From the NCBI RefSeq assembly GCF_003254395.2, contig NC_037645.1:6005406-6069405 (forward strand): DNA of 64,000 nt, given 5' to 3'. This DNA comes from Apis mellifera. Its lineage: Eukaryota; Arthropoda; Insecta; Hymenoptera; Apidae. The translations under genes were made by a program, and so were the position numbers. The notes under the pieces are model-generated. The model made no database searches. It was not told where the DNA came from and was given only the letters and a program-made list of their open reading frames with translations. Below are positions 1 to 13,022 of the stretch, piece after piece. Position 1 is the stretch's first letter. Each line of letters opens with the position of its first letter.

Positions 1-839
1 CTCAGAAATATAGATGGAATAGAATTTTGATTTTTCCTACTTATAGTTTTAAATATTATAATATTTGATTTGTATTAGCGTTGGAGGTGAAAATAATATA
101 TGAAAGTAGAGGATGTGATGAATTACCGTTTTATGATTATCCATTTGGTGAGACAGAATGCAGATCTGTTGGAATATGTTATGAAGATGAATCGTTCGAT
201 TGAATTGAGACCAGTTTGGATTAAGATCTGCAGTGGAACTTGTTTGGCAATTACATCCATGTAACGTGGAATATTACAAATTTATTTATTCCGTATTTCA
301 AATAACATTTTATTTTTCGCGAAATTCGATCTTGAAAGAGGCGCGAAATTTAAATTTTCACACGAATCATTTTCTCCCTCGATCCTCGTTCCTTCAATTT
401 TTATTAAAAAATTCGAAATTATTTGAAAAATTATCGAACAAATGATACTCTTCGTGAAATTCTCAAAAAGAAAATACAAAAATAAGAAACATTTATCCAA
501 AGTTATCGTTTCTATTATCCTAAAATCAGAAGGATTTTCAATATTTTCAAATTTATCTCATCACCAACCTGATTACTTGAAGCAATTGGAACGTTAACCA
601 GATTAGATAATCACGGAAACATACTGGAAAACGTGTAGCGTTGCGTTGGCAAAGGGGATGATGCGTGAACGTGACACGTAGAACGAGACTGACATTCTTG
701 GCGTGACTAGCTCGTGCGAACACGAGAAGATAAAGCAACGTTGCAGATACACGTTTTTTTGAATCGATTACGCTGCAATCGGGAAAATAAAGCGAGACAT
801 TTCGATTCGACGATCGAAATAGAAATGAATGTTAAGTAC
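1..839 (-). other. ss: spineless intron downstream of the PAS-A exon (partial)
   Basis: This is inferred to be intron because the PAS-A exon ends at 840 with a donor. The continuation expected in AhR-type proteins (an HQSVYELVH-like segment) is not readable on the minus strand here. The stretch is AT-rich. The only other item seen is a pair of overlapping short reading frames on the plus strand at 69-264. Confidence 0.75.
100..264 (+). other. Short open reading frame of 54 codons, unrecognised, possible gene remnant
   Basis: The frame starts at ATG 100, right after an in-frame stop, and runs to TAA 262-264. It encodes a helical, fairly balanced peptide with the segments MIIHLVRQNADLLEYVMKM and ELRPVWIKICSGTC. 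The composition is more protein-like than most chance frames in this window. A second frame (69-203) is also open and gives a cysteine-containing peptide with GCDELPFYDYPFGETEC, preceded by a possible acceptor (tgtattag ending at 78). At most one of the two can be coding. I do not recognise a family for either. It could be a decayed fragment of a membrane-receptor-like gene, an exon of a nested gene running in from the left, or chance. Confidence 0.2.
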
Positions 840-929
840 CTGATGGAAACCAAGGTAACTTTCTATGCTGTGGGTGGCGAAAAACACTTCCCCGTCGCAG
901 GTGAGTATGAGCAGGAACCCGTTCAGCGC
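840..929 (-). CDS. ss: spineless (AhR orthologue), internal exon encoding part of PAS-A
   Basis: This is a coding exon of the bHLH-PAS transcription factor spineless, the insect orthologue of the aryl hydrocarbon receptor. The family pairs with Tango/ARNT in the nucleus, binds GCGTG-core sites and patterns antenna, leg tarsus and photoreceptor subtypes. Read on the minus strand, the exon is 90 nt (30 codons). It starts ALNGFLLILTCDGEVFF and ends ESYLGFHQ, which matches the PAS-A start of AhR-type proteins (ALNGFV...YLGFQQ in vertebrates, recalled from memory). The 5' side has a pyrimidine-rich acceptor, tttgtttacag, ending at 930. The 3' side has donor gtactt at 839-834. Both boundaries fall in phase 0, so the exon joins in frame to the exon at 14343-14461. 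No stop or frameshift is present. The following PAS-A exon is not in the window and should lie left of base 1. Other bHLH-PAS families (Trachealess, Single-minded) fit less well because ALNGF and YLGF are AhR-type. Confidence 0.93.
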
Positions 930-1061
930 CTGTAAACAAAATCGTTTCAATTAGTTTCAATCCAATCGTTGACACTTTGTTATTCGTTATTTTCGAAATT
1001 GCAGTAATCTCAGTTTTACTTTTCGTCGAAAGTAAATCTCGATTTTTATTATTTTACAATC

Positions 1062-1250
1062 AGAATACCTTCAAATCGTTTCTAAATTGAAAATTTGAAT
1101 TTCAAATGTAATTGCTATAACTTAAAACGCGCGTCGTACAAACAATTATTTTATTCCATCTTATCTTTCATCGAAATACTATTAAATACTATTCAACAAC
1201 TAGAATACTTCCGACTATTTCTAAATTGAAAATTTGAATTCCAAATGCAA
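1062..1250. repeat. Short duplicated segment (two copies about 138 bp apart)
   Basis: A ~45 bp stretch reading tctaaattgaaaatttgaat then tccaaatg occurs near 1062-1110 and again near 1202-1250 with a few substitutions. The spacer is AT-rich. Confidence 0.6.
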
Positions 1251-1990
1251 CATTAAATATAACGTATACATAAAATGACTCGATACATCACGTTATAATT
1301 TTATCAAAACGCTTAAATTAGACTCAACGTGAGAAGAATTATCCATTAAAACTCCATTAAGAAAAAAAAGAAAAAGGAAAGAAATTCAGTGATAATTCAC
1401 CGATGAAAAAAAAAAAGAAAAAGGAAAAAGAGAACCGCGAACGAGTGGCCGTTTCCTTTCGAAAAAGGAGGGATCGAACGTTCCGGAAAGTTTTCCCATT
1501 TATCGGCGTGGGCCGATGGTGGTGGTTTTCGAATACGAAAACGAGGTGGAAACCTCGAACGAGTACGTATCGAGGCCCGAAATATCCGTCCTAGTTTAAA
1601 ACGGAGGCTAGAACAGCGCGGGGGAGTGAGCCGTTTAAACCACTCGTCCGCCCACCGCCCCCCTTTCCCCCTCAGTTAAATGTGTATTGTTTTGTTTTAT
1701 TTCGACCCGTTGCCGTAGGTGGCCGTGCCAGGTACTGTCTGACGAGTTTTTATTGGTTGAAAATATGAAGAGAGTATCGTGTCAACCGATTTTCCTTTTC
1801 TTATCGATCCCCGAACGATAATTGCACACGAATGCACGATTATCTTATTTTTGGGATTGGAAAACGCTTCGTGTTATCACGACGCTTTTGGATTTTCGAA
1901 CAGATCTCGCACATTAGAAAAGATTGAATAGATTCCTTGGAAAAATTCGGATAATTTCAATTTTCTCAAAGATCTCTCGATTCTTTAAAA

Positions 1991-2002
1991 GGGGGGGGGG
2001 GG
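1991..2002. repeat. Homopolymer run of 12 G
   Basis: Twelve consecutive G residues follow aaaa. This is a slippage-prone tract and its length may vary or be misassembled. Confidence 0.9.
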
Positions 2003-5000
2003 AAATTGGAAATTTTAGTTGGATGGTAAGGACAGAGGGGATGGTAAAGGACACCATAACCGATAGTGGAAGGGGAGGTTAATCGAAGCGATCGCATGCG
2101 CGACGGATGCTGCGATTTGATTGGTTGATCCGGAGGGTGGGTTTCTCTCTCGCGTCAATACGGATCACCGCGGAGGGTGAGTCGAGGCTCAATCGAGCCC
2201 CTCTGTACCAGCAATATAAGCTGTAATAGGATTTTCCCGCCGCCTGCCTACCGCTCGCTCCTTCCTTTCGAAATGGCCGACATTGGCCATTTCTGCAAAC
2301 CCCCATGGGATTCCATTTAATCGCCACGATTGCATCTCGTCTTCGATCCTATCCAACCGAGCGAAAAGGTCAACAAATAATTGTGATTATTAAAAAAAAA
2401 CGAGAACAAAGAACATTAAAATACGAATTAACTTTGATTTTTCCAAATGTATAAAACTATCCCTTTTATCCACTCTGATTCCCTGATAGATAAAGGATAC
2501 ATTTCCCTGAAACTAGATTATAAATTAAAATCCTGAATGTCAGAAATAAATAAAAATATATATCGTTTTGAAAAAATTGTAATTCGATCGAATTAATATC
2601 GAATGGAATATTCGATTAAATATTTTCGTCAAGAAAATTCGAATATCCAAGAGATTCTGGTGGTGGGCGAGAGATCGAGGAAGAGAGCATCGGAGGGGGA
2701 GGGGAAAATCGATGGATTTTTATTTCTCGCGTGTGGTGACCGGGAGCGAATCAGTCGCGTGCCGAGCAGTGCGAGTACTCGCGTGTTCCGTCCAAGCGTG
2801 AACTTCTAATACCCCTTCATCCTCACCTTGACTCTCGTGTATTAGCGGGTCGCCAATAATACTTCACGCACGAAATCTTTCCATTTTCTTCGCTCATGCA
2901 ACCACAAGTCACGGGCACGGACACGGATCGGCCTCTACGCAGAATACCTGCAATCGGCATTCCGCCTCTCTCGATGCTCTCTGCATTTCCTCTCCTCCTC
3001 CTATTCTGCTGTCTTTAGAGACTCTGCGACTCTTTCCTCTACTCGAATCAGTGATTCTCTCTCTTTCACGAAACTAAAAAACTCGAAACTTTCTATCTCT
3101 TCTCTTTTTCTTCGAGCAGAGTTGAGTTGCATCTTCCTCGATACTCTGCATTTCCATTGTTAATCGAAGATTCTTGATTTTTTCCCTTGCTCTTACATAC
3201 AGTTCAGAGGCTCTTTCATAAATCCAAATATAAAATTCCATTACACAGGAAATATTATTGAAAGTAATTTGGCTGGAAGGCTGGTTTGGAGATAGCTTTC
3301 GAAATTAGAAATTTTTGAAGAATTTGGAAAAAGCGAGTTCTTTGGACGAAACGAACTGAAAGACAAACGCGTAAATCTGAAAACGTAACACATGGGAAGG
3401 AAATATGGCAAGAAGTTATAGATATACCGAGCGATTAGATCGAAAAATTGGAAGCAAGTTACGTGCGCGGAAACTTTAAGAGCAGCTTAGTCGAAATAAT
3501 AAAGGAACTATAAATTCTGAGTGTGAAGTGGCACGCGAGTTTGCGCGCTATCAATCCGCGAGAGCTTTGCGAAGTGGCGATCGAAAGAAACGTGATATCC
3601 ACGCTGTGCTAACCTTTTATCTCCACTCCCTCCCACAATTTTTTCCCCTCTTCCCTTCCCCCCGTACAACAAAATACAATATGCTAATAGCCATTTAAAC
3701 ACTCGAATAACACCCGAGATATTTAAATATCCTTGTCTCGCGATTAATCATGCATAAAATCGTGGAAATCTTCAAATTTTGAAATTTTAATTTTCCAATT
3801 ATTCGTTTACTCGATCGCTTTAAACTTCAAATCATATATTTTATAATTTTACAACATAACATTCTGTATATATGTTCAATATTAAACGGCAATTTGTATC
3901 TCTTCCCACTTATCCACGTTACAGATACCGATCAAATCGCGATATTAGATGATGGTCGTTATTAATTGCCCCCCCATTATTCTTCTTAATTTTCTGAAAC
4001 GCTGAAACGAATTAATGAATCTCCATTATGTGTATATATAAATCAGATAATCGACACACGGCTTCTTTTTTTTTGCATCACGAGTGGAATTTCATTAATA
4101 TAAATATACGTATACAAAATAGAAACCTTTATTCCGGGAATATTGTGTTTTACATCGACTGGATGCAATTACAGCGCGATTTAATTAACACATAATTCAT
4201 TTCGCACCGGCAATTAACCCGTTCCTATATGGCAATCATATCGTACGCACAAATACATGCAACGTGCATTAACGATCACATTTCTCGATATGTTGTATAC
4301 TTTAAAAGAAAAAAATACTTGCGCGTTTCTTCGCAAGGAGATTGAAATTCGTTTTTTAATATCTGTAAGTCGAGGTTATCGCGATTAAGAAATATTGTTC
4401 CCGTAGTTTTCGAGAGGAGTTTGACGAGGAGTCACGTTGTCGAATACGAATTCTTGGAACCGCGATTTTCGTCCATTTAAATTCGAACTAGAATTGCAGA
4501 TTCAGTCGAAAAGTTTCTTTCTCCTATCTATCTCAAAAATTACATATTTAATTCTTCAATTAATGGATAAATTACTTCGATTGGCGAGTGATCTAAATTC
4601 TTAATAACAATGCTGCGAAAAAATTTCGAATTCCAATCAATTCTTTCAAAAAATCGAAAATTTTAATTCCAAATGAAACACTATCGAATCGAAATTACTC
4701 AACTATTTATAATCTTCGAATTCTTCAACTTGAAAAACTTTTACAAACTGTGACAAATTGCCAACGCTTCCTGATCGAAAAAATGTTCGATTCGCGTGCG
4801 TTTCAACTCGAATATTTATCTCAGATAACGTAACCGAGAGGAAGGAAGGGGAGGAGGGAAGGATTAATCTCGATATTTATTTAGTTAGAAACTCGAAACC
4901 ATATTCTCGCCAGAGTGGAAGAATTCTGTCCGATCCCGTTTCGCGCGGTGGACGAGAAGGGGTGCGTGGTGGTCCATCAACCTCGACGTCCTCATCGACT

Positions 5001-5739
5001 GCAACTTTGTCGTTCGTGCGTACGTTCCCGATAACGACCTCGTTTCGTTCGTCACGAACGCGGCCGAGCAATAATTTTATTCATTTATCGCTTTCCACGT
5101 GTTCCCCCTCTCTTCTCGTTCCCTTAATTAAGTCATCCCTTACGACGGACAGTCGTAAGCCTCTTTTTTAACGAGCCGCTTAATTGCCTCTGTGTTAATT
5201 GACCACCACGTATCATTATCGACTGACGGTACAATTCTGTCGTGAAATTAGCTCGCTTCGTTAACAGGTTAAATTTAATTTGACAAAGGTAGAACGAAGA
5301 AGATATTTTCATGGTCGAGTATCTCGATTATATCAAGATCAATCGGGATTTTAAGTATTGTTATACAAGCGTGATTCGATAATTTATTTTGCAAATAATT
5401 GGAAATTGATTAAACAATTATTACAACACGGAATTTAACATTATGCACGTATCTCTAATCTAAGATTAATAATTATAAAATATAGAAATATTATCGAAAC
5501 GCGACATTTACAGTTATTATATTTTATTATCTCAAAAGAACATTGGATAATGAAAAAAATTACACCTTCGTCTAACGTACTAATTTTCAGAGATATTCGA
5601 GCGCTCGCCACACGATTTTTTAACTCGTGATTTTTTTTAGAAACTTTAAATTCCCCAGAAATCGTTATCACCCCCGAGAACTATTAATCATTCGGTTGAG
5701 AATCAAGCGTGGAGAGAAAAAAAATGTCGGGGGTAAATA

Positions 5740-5880
5740 TCTGAATGATAAGAAATAATAATAAGCACGATAATGGTGACCGCCTGATGGGTTTCATGCT
5801 CGGCCGTAATTAATTATGGACATCGGAGGGGTGAGTTAGGGGCGCGTTCGCGAAACTAATACTCCGACTTCGCGGACTTT
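5740..5880. promoter_or_regulatory. Candidate intronic regulatory island with TAATTAATTAT core
   Basis: This is a GC-balanced block in AT-rich intron. It contains taattaattat at 5807-5817, overlapping homeodomain-type TAATTA cores next to cggccg. Sequence character is the only evidence. Function is inferred. Confidence 0.25.
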
Positions 5881-7877
5881 GCGAATCCTTTTTTTGGTCG
5901 ACGGGCAAAATTTCGTCCATTTTTTTTTCTCTCCCTTCCTCTCTCCTTTCCTTTCCTTCTTTCGGCTACTAACTACTTCGATTCGAGGCGACGTGTTTCC
6001 AGTTTCCTTTGGCAAAACTCACTCGACGACGTTTTATGCCAACGAATGATTAATCGCATCTGCATCCATCCCCGCAGCGATCTCCCTCTTTTCGTTCCGT
6101 CTCCCATAATTGTATAATTGGATTTCCACCTTTCTTTCTTTTAAATTCCTGATTTATTAAAATTCGACGATTCGGATAGAAAAAAGAGAAATAAGCGAAT
6201 GAACGTATACGAATTAAATGATATTAAACATAATAAATATAATATACAATAAATAAAAAAGAAATCCTCCCTTACCTTAAAAAATCGCCCTTCAAGAATT
6301 CCTAAAATATCAATTTATTTTATTTTAAATATTCCTTAAAGGATTCCAGTTCCAAATAATTCCAAAAAGAAAAGAAAGAAGAAAAACTTACTAGATTCGA
6401 TTACAAGATTCGAATGGAAGGGGCGGGGGAAAAGTGGAAAATACTAAATTTCGGAAGGACGGAAAGGAAAGATGGATCCATGCGGCCGATGTCTGGCCGG
6501 TGTCGACATCGGGGCAACAGCGAATGCTGGCGGTACGTAAGGCGCAAAAGGGGGTGGTATCTAAGGGAGGAAAGGAGCACGCGATCAATACGGGAAGGAC
6601 TAGCGGTGCCAGACCAAGGCGAGCCCCGTCGGCCACCCACCCGACCTAACCTACACATCATCCCATCCCGCCTAACCTACACTTACCCTTCGACTCGGCC
6701 CTCGCCGTGTCTCGCTCGCTCTCCTTCTTTCCACCGCGCTTTCCCGATCGCCCCCCTTGCGCCCCGCTTCCGGTTATCAGTCTTAACCGCCGCTGCGCTA
6801 TGAACGAGCGCAATCACGGCCCAGAAATTGATGTTCAGAATGCTTAGAATCCTCCCTTCCCTCCTCTTTCGAGAGAGAGGATTGCCTCGTCGAACTTGAA
6901 TTTCGATCGAATTTTGGTCGAATTTTGGTCGAAAACGTACGAATTCTTCGTTGAATAATCGATACTCGCTTCATATTCGTTTTTATTTTAACATCGTGTC
7001 TTCTTGATACACTTGATTCAGTGATTCGAATTATCTTGCAATTATTCTATGAATCCTTCGTTTAGAAATTTTATTTTTTATTTTTTAAGATAGAAGAGTA
7101 TTTAATTCGTATCAAAATGAAATTAGTGTGAACATGATCAATCGTAATAGAATTGTATTAGGTTATATGAATTTTGTACGACGAACATTTGTAATTGAAC
7201 GATTTCGAACGGAAAGTAATTTTGCTGTCCGGAATAATTTCGAGAAGTTTCATTTGCATCATTTTTTTTTTTTCTTACCATAAAATTAACCATATGCAGA
7301 GAGATAATTATAAAGTAGTGGTGTCCGTTTTCACGACACCGTAGAACGACACGAAAAATAAAGACTCGTTTTTTAATCGTCGAAAGTTGGCCGATGTTGC
7401 CACACGCTCTTCCTTCCGTCGAGCTTCGACACCTGCTCCTCTCGAATCACTCGACTCCTCTTTTCGCATTTTTTTCGATCCCATCTGCAGATTAACTATC
7501 TTGTTTGATTAATCTCGATACCAATTCTCCGACGGGCTAATGAAACGTTCTTTCTCCCCCTTTTTCCTTCTCCTTTTAATAATTTGCAACGCCTTTCAAT
7601 CGCTCTATTAGAAACCAATTTTGCCAAATTTCAAATTCTTTGGATTTCGAGACTCTCTTTGAGAAAGATATAGATGCAGCGTGTCATCTTCATTCGAAAT
7701 TTCTTCGAAAAATATGTAAATTGAGGTACAAAATGGATCATCTGAAATTTGTACCGGTTCGAAAAATAACTTGAGAGTTTGAGCGACTTTTTGGAAACAA
7801 AAATATATACAGATCGTAATACAAATATTCACAAATGTTCAGTCGATATTCTTATCGAGTTCTGCATATATGTAAAT

Positions 7878-7904
7878 TAAAAAAATAAATAAATAAATAA
7901 ATAA
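7878..7904. repeat. AAAT tetranucleotide microsatellite
   Basis: About six uninterrupted AAAT units follow a short A run. Confidence 0.9.
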
Positions 7905-9419
7905 TCGGTTCGTCCAATAGGTAAACGAACGATCGTTTACTCGCATCTGCTCCACGCGAGCATTTCACTTCGAGCATCAGATCCAAACTGTTACTTGTTG
8001 CTGATGCTTGCATGTCCGCCCCTTTTGCCTCCTGGCCCGATCGCTCAACTTCGTCTTCCCTGTCGCATGGCCGTGCACGGCCCGATCGGCCGACGATTCT
8101 TTAAAAAAAAAAAAAAACCAACCACCCCACGCCACGAATCGCCAGATTCCAAGCACAGGTAATGGTAATACTACCCCCTTTCGTGTAACAACGTTACCCA
8201 ATTCGCCGGCGCCAGCCACGGAATACGTGCTTTATTTATTTACACCGACCGTCCGTCCGGTAAAACCTATCTCTTATATAAATCACCACCACCACCACTA
8301 CCACCGTGCACCACCACTGTGTTCCCTTACGTAATTCGCCGACCGATAAAACCGAGTTTATACCAGTTATTCCACCGGGCGAAATTGTAAAATTTCTAAC
8401 TCCACCGATCGACCTCGAGTTCAACACCTATCCTCGTTTGTTAACAGCTACGAGCCGATTTATATAGAGAAAAATTTGGGTCCTCGAAATTATTATCCTG
8501 TGTTAAATCGTCTTGAACGAATCGATATTAATTAAATCGAGCGAAGCCTACAACTTTAATTATTTCTTATTTCGGATCCTTTTAAGAAGAGTTGGAATTA
8601 TGATAATAAGAAATAAAAAAAAAAAATTATGATAAATTAGAGATAAAGAGAGAGGCTAATCGTTTGTAAAGATGGAGACGAGCCGATTTATTTGACGTAG
8701 AGAAAAATTTGGGTAAAGAGCAGCGCACGTTCGAGAGATTCGTTGCGATCCCGTGGAAAAGCGGGGAGGGAAGCGCGGAGATGTGGCAGATGTGGGCGGC
8801 CGAATTGGAAGTCGAAGGAGAGGAGAGGAAGGATAGGGGAAGGGGGAAATAGGCTCGTTCTTGTGATTACGGGTTGACCGGTGGCGGGGGTTGTTCCACG
8901 ACCCTCTTTCATCGCTACTGCGGTGTGGCTCGCGTATTAATGCGATACACGATAGCCTGCCGGCTATTAAATAAAAAATATGAGAGCAAAATGGCCGCTT
9001 TCGCGGCGATACGTCACCGAGAGGCGTGATTTGTGCCGAACCTTGCGCCGGCTGAAAATCCCTCTCCTCTCTCTCTCTTTCTTTCTCTCTCGCAACCCCT
9101 CCAAGATCCGAGAAATCGCAACCCGGGTCGTGAAATTTCGAGGGACCGCCTAATGCAATTTGGCGGATTCGAATTCTTGAAACGAGGAAAGAAGAGAATC
9201 GTTCGATTTTTTTTTGGAAATGGTGGATTGAAGGCGAGTGGAAGGATTCGAGGATTCGAGAAGAGAGAGATTATCGTTTAATCTCCATCTATTGTAAGTA
9301 GAACGTTTTTAAATAAAGCAAAAAGTGTGTGAAAAAATTTGTAATTAGCTAATTTCGTAAATTTTTCATTAAAACCAAAAATTTCGATTATATTACCTCC
9401 AATCTTTCTACTCTCCAAG

Positions 9420-9933
9420 TTTGTATTAAAATTGAAAGATGCCTGTTTCAAGGAATTTCGTATTGGAATCTTGGTTTATTAATACTACTTGTAGTAGTAT
9501 AATCTTGATATTTTACAATTTTATTAAAAATTGAAATATAGGATTCGAATAATTAAAGTTTGTATTAGAATTGAAAGATGCCTGTTTCGAGGAATCATAT
9601 TGGAACCTTGATTTATTAATACTAATCTCGATATTTCACAATTTTACCAGTAAAATTGAAATATAGCATTCATAGTGAATAATTAAAGTTTATATTGGAA
9701 CCTTAATTTATTAATACTACTTATAATCTCGATATTTTACAATTTTACCAAAAATTGAAATATAAGATTCGAATAGTTAAAGTTTGTATTAGAATTGAAA
9801 GATGCCTGTTTCGAGGAATCAAATTGAACCCTTGGTTTATCAATACTACTTGTAATCCCGAATTTTACCAATAAAATTGAAATATAGGATACGTGGTGAA
9901 TAGTTAAAGTTTGTACTAGAATTGAAAGATGGT
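9420..9933. repeat. Tandem array, unit about 130 bp, four to five copies
   Basis: Copies begin near 9420, 9558, 9689, 9783 and 9912. They share the phrases ttgaaagatgcctgtttc, tggtttattaatactact and ttaccaaaaattgaaatata. The third copy lacks the gatgcctg segment and is about 94 bp long. The last copy is truncated after gaaagatgg. Divergence is moderate, so the array is not recent. Confidence 0.85.
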
Positions 9934-11272
9934 TCTAGAATGATATCGAAAGAAGAAAGAAAGAGGAGAAACAGAAGGGGTGGCGGAGTTTTTCTTTTCT
10001 TCTTTCTTCCAGGACGCATCATGTCTGAGGAAAGTATATTCGATTTGTGGTTCGGAGGAAAGCCGAGAGTGGCGCGGGATTCTCGACGGGGGGGCCGCGT
10101 ATCGTGCGCCCTGCTCGGGGTGATAATTTGCAAGAGACGACAGAAATGGATTGGCAAAGTATGCTCTTCTCGCCGATTGAAAAATCCCCCGTTCGCGAAC
10201 GCTTTTTTTTGTCAATTTATTTACGGATGAACCTGCTCCAAGGATGTGTCTCCTTGGTTAATTTTAATAACGCGACAGTTCGTACGCTCACGATTGTCCA
10301 CCGTGTTTTTGTTTTATCAATTTCGATCGGGTCGAAAAAGATTTGTATTTATCTTTTAAATGTTACGATGATTAAGCTTACTCTTCCAATCTTTTGTACG
10401 CATGGATCATGCACAGATTTTCCTAGATTTTTCTACTCACAAAGTGCAAATTTATTGGGTACAGGTTCTATTTTAGAAGAGATTCATTTATAAATTGAAA
10501 CATAACAGCCAAAAGATAAAATATCTTTTATCAGGAAAAAAAGATTCGTCATCTTTCTTTTGAAAACTAATATTCAGACGAAAGTTTCACGATTCGACGG
10601 ATGAGACAAACTTCGAAAACTTATCCTCGGATAAGTTCAAGGAAAATCCTTACAAACTTGATAAACTTCTCCAAACTTAAGTCTTACCTAAAACTGTAGA
10701 ATTCAATTTGCAAGAAATCGGCATCGATTACAAAATTTCACAAAAGAAGAGGAGGAAGAAGAGTAAAAAAAAAACGCAAGGAAAAGAAATCGCGGAATGA
10801 TTAGGAAAATGGTGGCGTGCGACTATTAAGCTTCGCCTATTAATAAGTAATTGTTCGTTGAGAGAGATCGGTCGTAAAGATATCGAGCCTCTAGTTACAT
10901 ACTTGACTCGTTTAATCCTCGGCGAGGAGCGATGCTGGAGGAGGGGAAGAAGATGGGGGGCGAATTCGAGTTTGTGCGGCGGCGAAACGCGGCGAAAGTG
11001 TTGGGAAACGGTTTCTCGCTTGAACCTCCTACGTCTCCGCCGTAGGAAAGGCTCGCGCGAGTAATGGATCCGCGCGCGCCGGATCCAGAAAATCCTAAGT
11101 ATCCAGCGGGAAAGTATCCGCTTGCACGCTATCTTAGAGGCGATCGCTATCTGCGAAATTGCCTTAAATATTCCAAGGGACTCGTTCCACCATAAATTAC
11201 GCAACGATATTGTTTCTATCATTCGGCGAACGCAACTACTCCTTCTCCTAGTTTTCAATAAGTCCCGACGAA

Positions 11273-12150
11273 TAATTCAATCAACCGGAAGTTTCCTCCG
11301 TTTCTCGCGAGTGGATTCCGTTTTAAAATTATTTACTTTTGTTATTTGCGCGTTTGATTATTTATATCTTTTTAAAGAGGAAAGGAAGAGAAATGATTTC
11401 GTTCCTTCTGTGTTGGCTGTTTCTTTTGGCTTTTTTTCAATCAATGAATGGAAGAAATGGATTCGTTTTTTTCTAGTTTTGTAACGTATTGCAGAATGAT
11501 AAATTCTTATTTAAAATTTTTAATTTTATACGTGTAATGATAACGTGCGTTCAAAAAAAGAGAAATTATATCGGTTGATTTGTAGCAAATAAGTGGCATA
11601 GATGATCGTTTATTTTTAAAGTAAATGATGTATATATCTGAAATCATTTCGTTTCTTTGCTTTCATGATTTATGAAGTTGATCGGCACGACTTCGCCAGT
11701 TTAATCAACTGGAAGGAAGATGAAGTGGAGCCTCTATTTTCTCTCTATTTGTGTAATGATACTTTTAAGTAAATGGTAAATTCTGTTTTAAAATTGCTAC
11801 TTTTATTTAATTATTTATTATTTTTTTTTAAAAATAGTCTTGTAGCTTCCGTTCCCTGTTCTTTTTTTTTAATCAACCGGAAGAAAGATCGCTCTGTTTT
11901 CTCTACTTTTGTAAACTTACTAAAATTAAAAATTCCAATTAAAATTTTCTAATCTTATTATTTTATATATATAAAATGATAATGTTCAATTCCTGAAAAA
12001 AAAGAAAAAAAGAGAAATTAATCAGTTTCACAAGTTGATTTATAGCATAAATAATTCGTGGCATAAATAATCGTTCATTTTAAAGCGAATGATATGTATC
12101 TGAAATCATTCCGTTTCTTTGCTTTCACGATTCGTGAAGTTGATCGATAC
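11273..12150. repeat. Diverged tandem duplication, two copies of about 430-450 bp
   Basis: Copy one (11273-11699) and copy two (11700-12150) run in the same order. Both start with tcaac(c/t)ggaag, then have a gttttaaaat block, a ctagttttgtaa/ctacttttgtaa block, an aagagaaatta block, and finally gaaatcattycgtttctttgctttca followed by tgaagttgatcg. Indels and substitutions are frequent, so the duplication is old. Confidence 0.75.
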
Positions 12151-12599
12151 ATCTACTCCTGACACGGCTCATATATACCTCGTAATAATAAAAATATAAC
12201 ACACACAGTAGTGTATTATTGTATCGATCTATTGTACTGATTCATGCCATTATTTTTATTCTCTTGGCATTTGGCTTGCTTGGAAAAACTTTAATCCTAC
12301 CTTGTCATACCTTCGAACGAAATAAGAATAAATAAAAATAGATAGCTTCGATCACTCTCGACTTCCTTTCTTCTTCTCTCTCATATTTTAAAATCCACGG
12401 ATAAAGAGAAACCTACACGATATAATAACGTTTACTTACCAATAATTGCGAAAAAAAAGAAAATATCAAAAATCCTTCTCGTTCTATAATTAAACAATTT
12501 TATATATATATATACGTGTACGTACTTTTTAAATATTTCCACACACACATATGTACACGTATACAGATGTGGAAGCGCTACAAGTAAAAACGCTATAAT

Positions 12600-12910
12600 T
12601 GGCGGTAAGAGGGAGTATAAAAATTCGATCGCTCAGCCGTAATTTGGAGAGTGTCCGGTGGTGGCGGCCGGCTTGTCATAAACCGGATTTACTGTCGGGC
12701 TTCGTGAACTTTACGAGGATCGGCAAAACGTTGTGTACAAACGTTGTGGGTATATAAAAGGGGGGGAGGAAAGGGAGGAAAGGCGTAGGAGGCCGAGGGA
12801 AGGATCGGGGGGAAGGACAGGTTCAAAGAACTCCACGAATTATAGAAAATACGAGGGCCGGCCGGGCGGTTAATTTCTGCTACCCCTGCAGCTCGTGGAA
12901 TTATTGAAAA
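12600..12910 (+). promoter_or_regulatory. GC-richer island with a canonical TATA box
   Basis: The block contains ggtggcggccggcttgtcataaacc, a GTCATAAA (Abd-B/Caudal-like) core, the near-palindrome aacgttgtgtacaaacgtt, and tatataaaag at 12751-12760 followed by a G-rich tract. The TATA box reads on the plus strand, opposite to spineless. It may mark an antisense or enhancer transcript, or be chance. No downstream reading frame supports a protein. Confidence 0.25.
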
Positions 12911-12999
12911 TGTCCGCGGATGAAACTTTTATCCGATACCTCGTTCGCCGGAAAGGAAACAGGATGCTCCCTTGAATTTATTTTGCGAAACCATCTCTC

Positions 13000-13022
13000 C
13001 CTCTCTCTCTCTCTCTCTCTCT
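13000..13022. repeat. CT dinucleotide microsatellite
   Basis: About eleven CT units lie in a longer pyrimidine-rich tract. Confidence 0.9.

Noticed and set aside
10728..11258. 176-codon minus frame
   Set aside because: Arg/Ile-rich random composition ending in a poly-pyrimidine run. No homology recognised.
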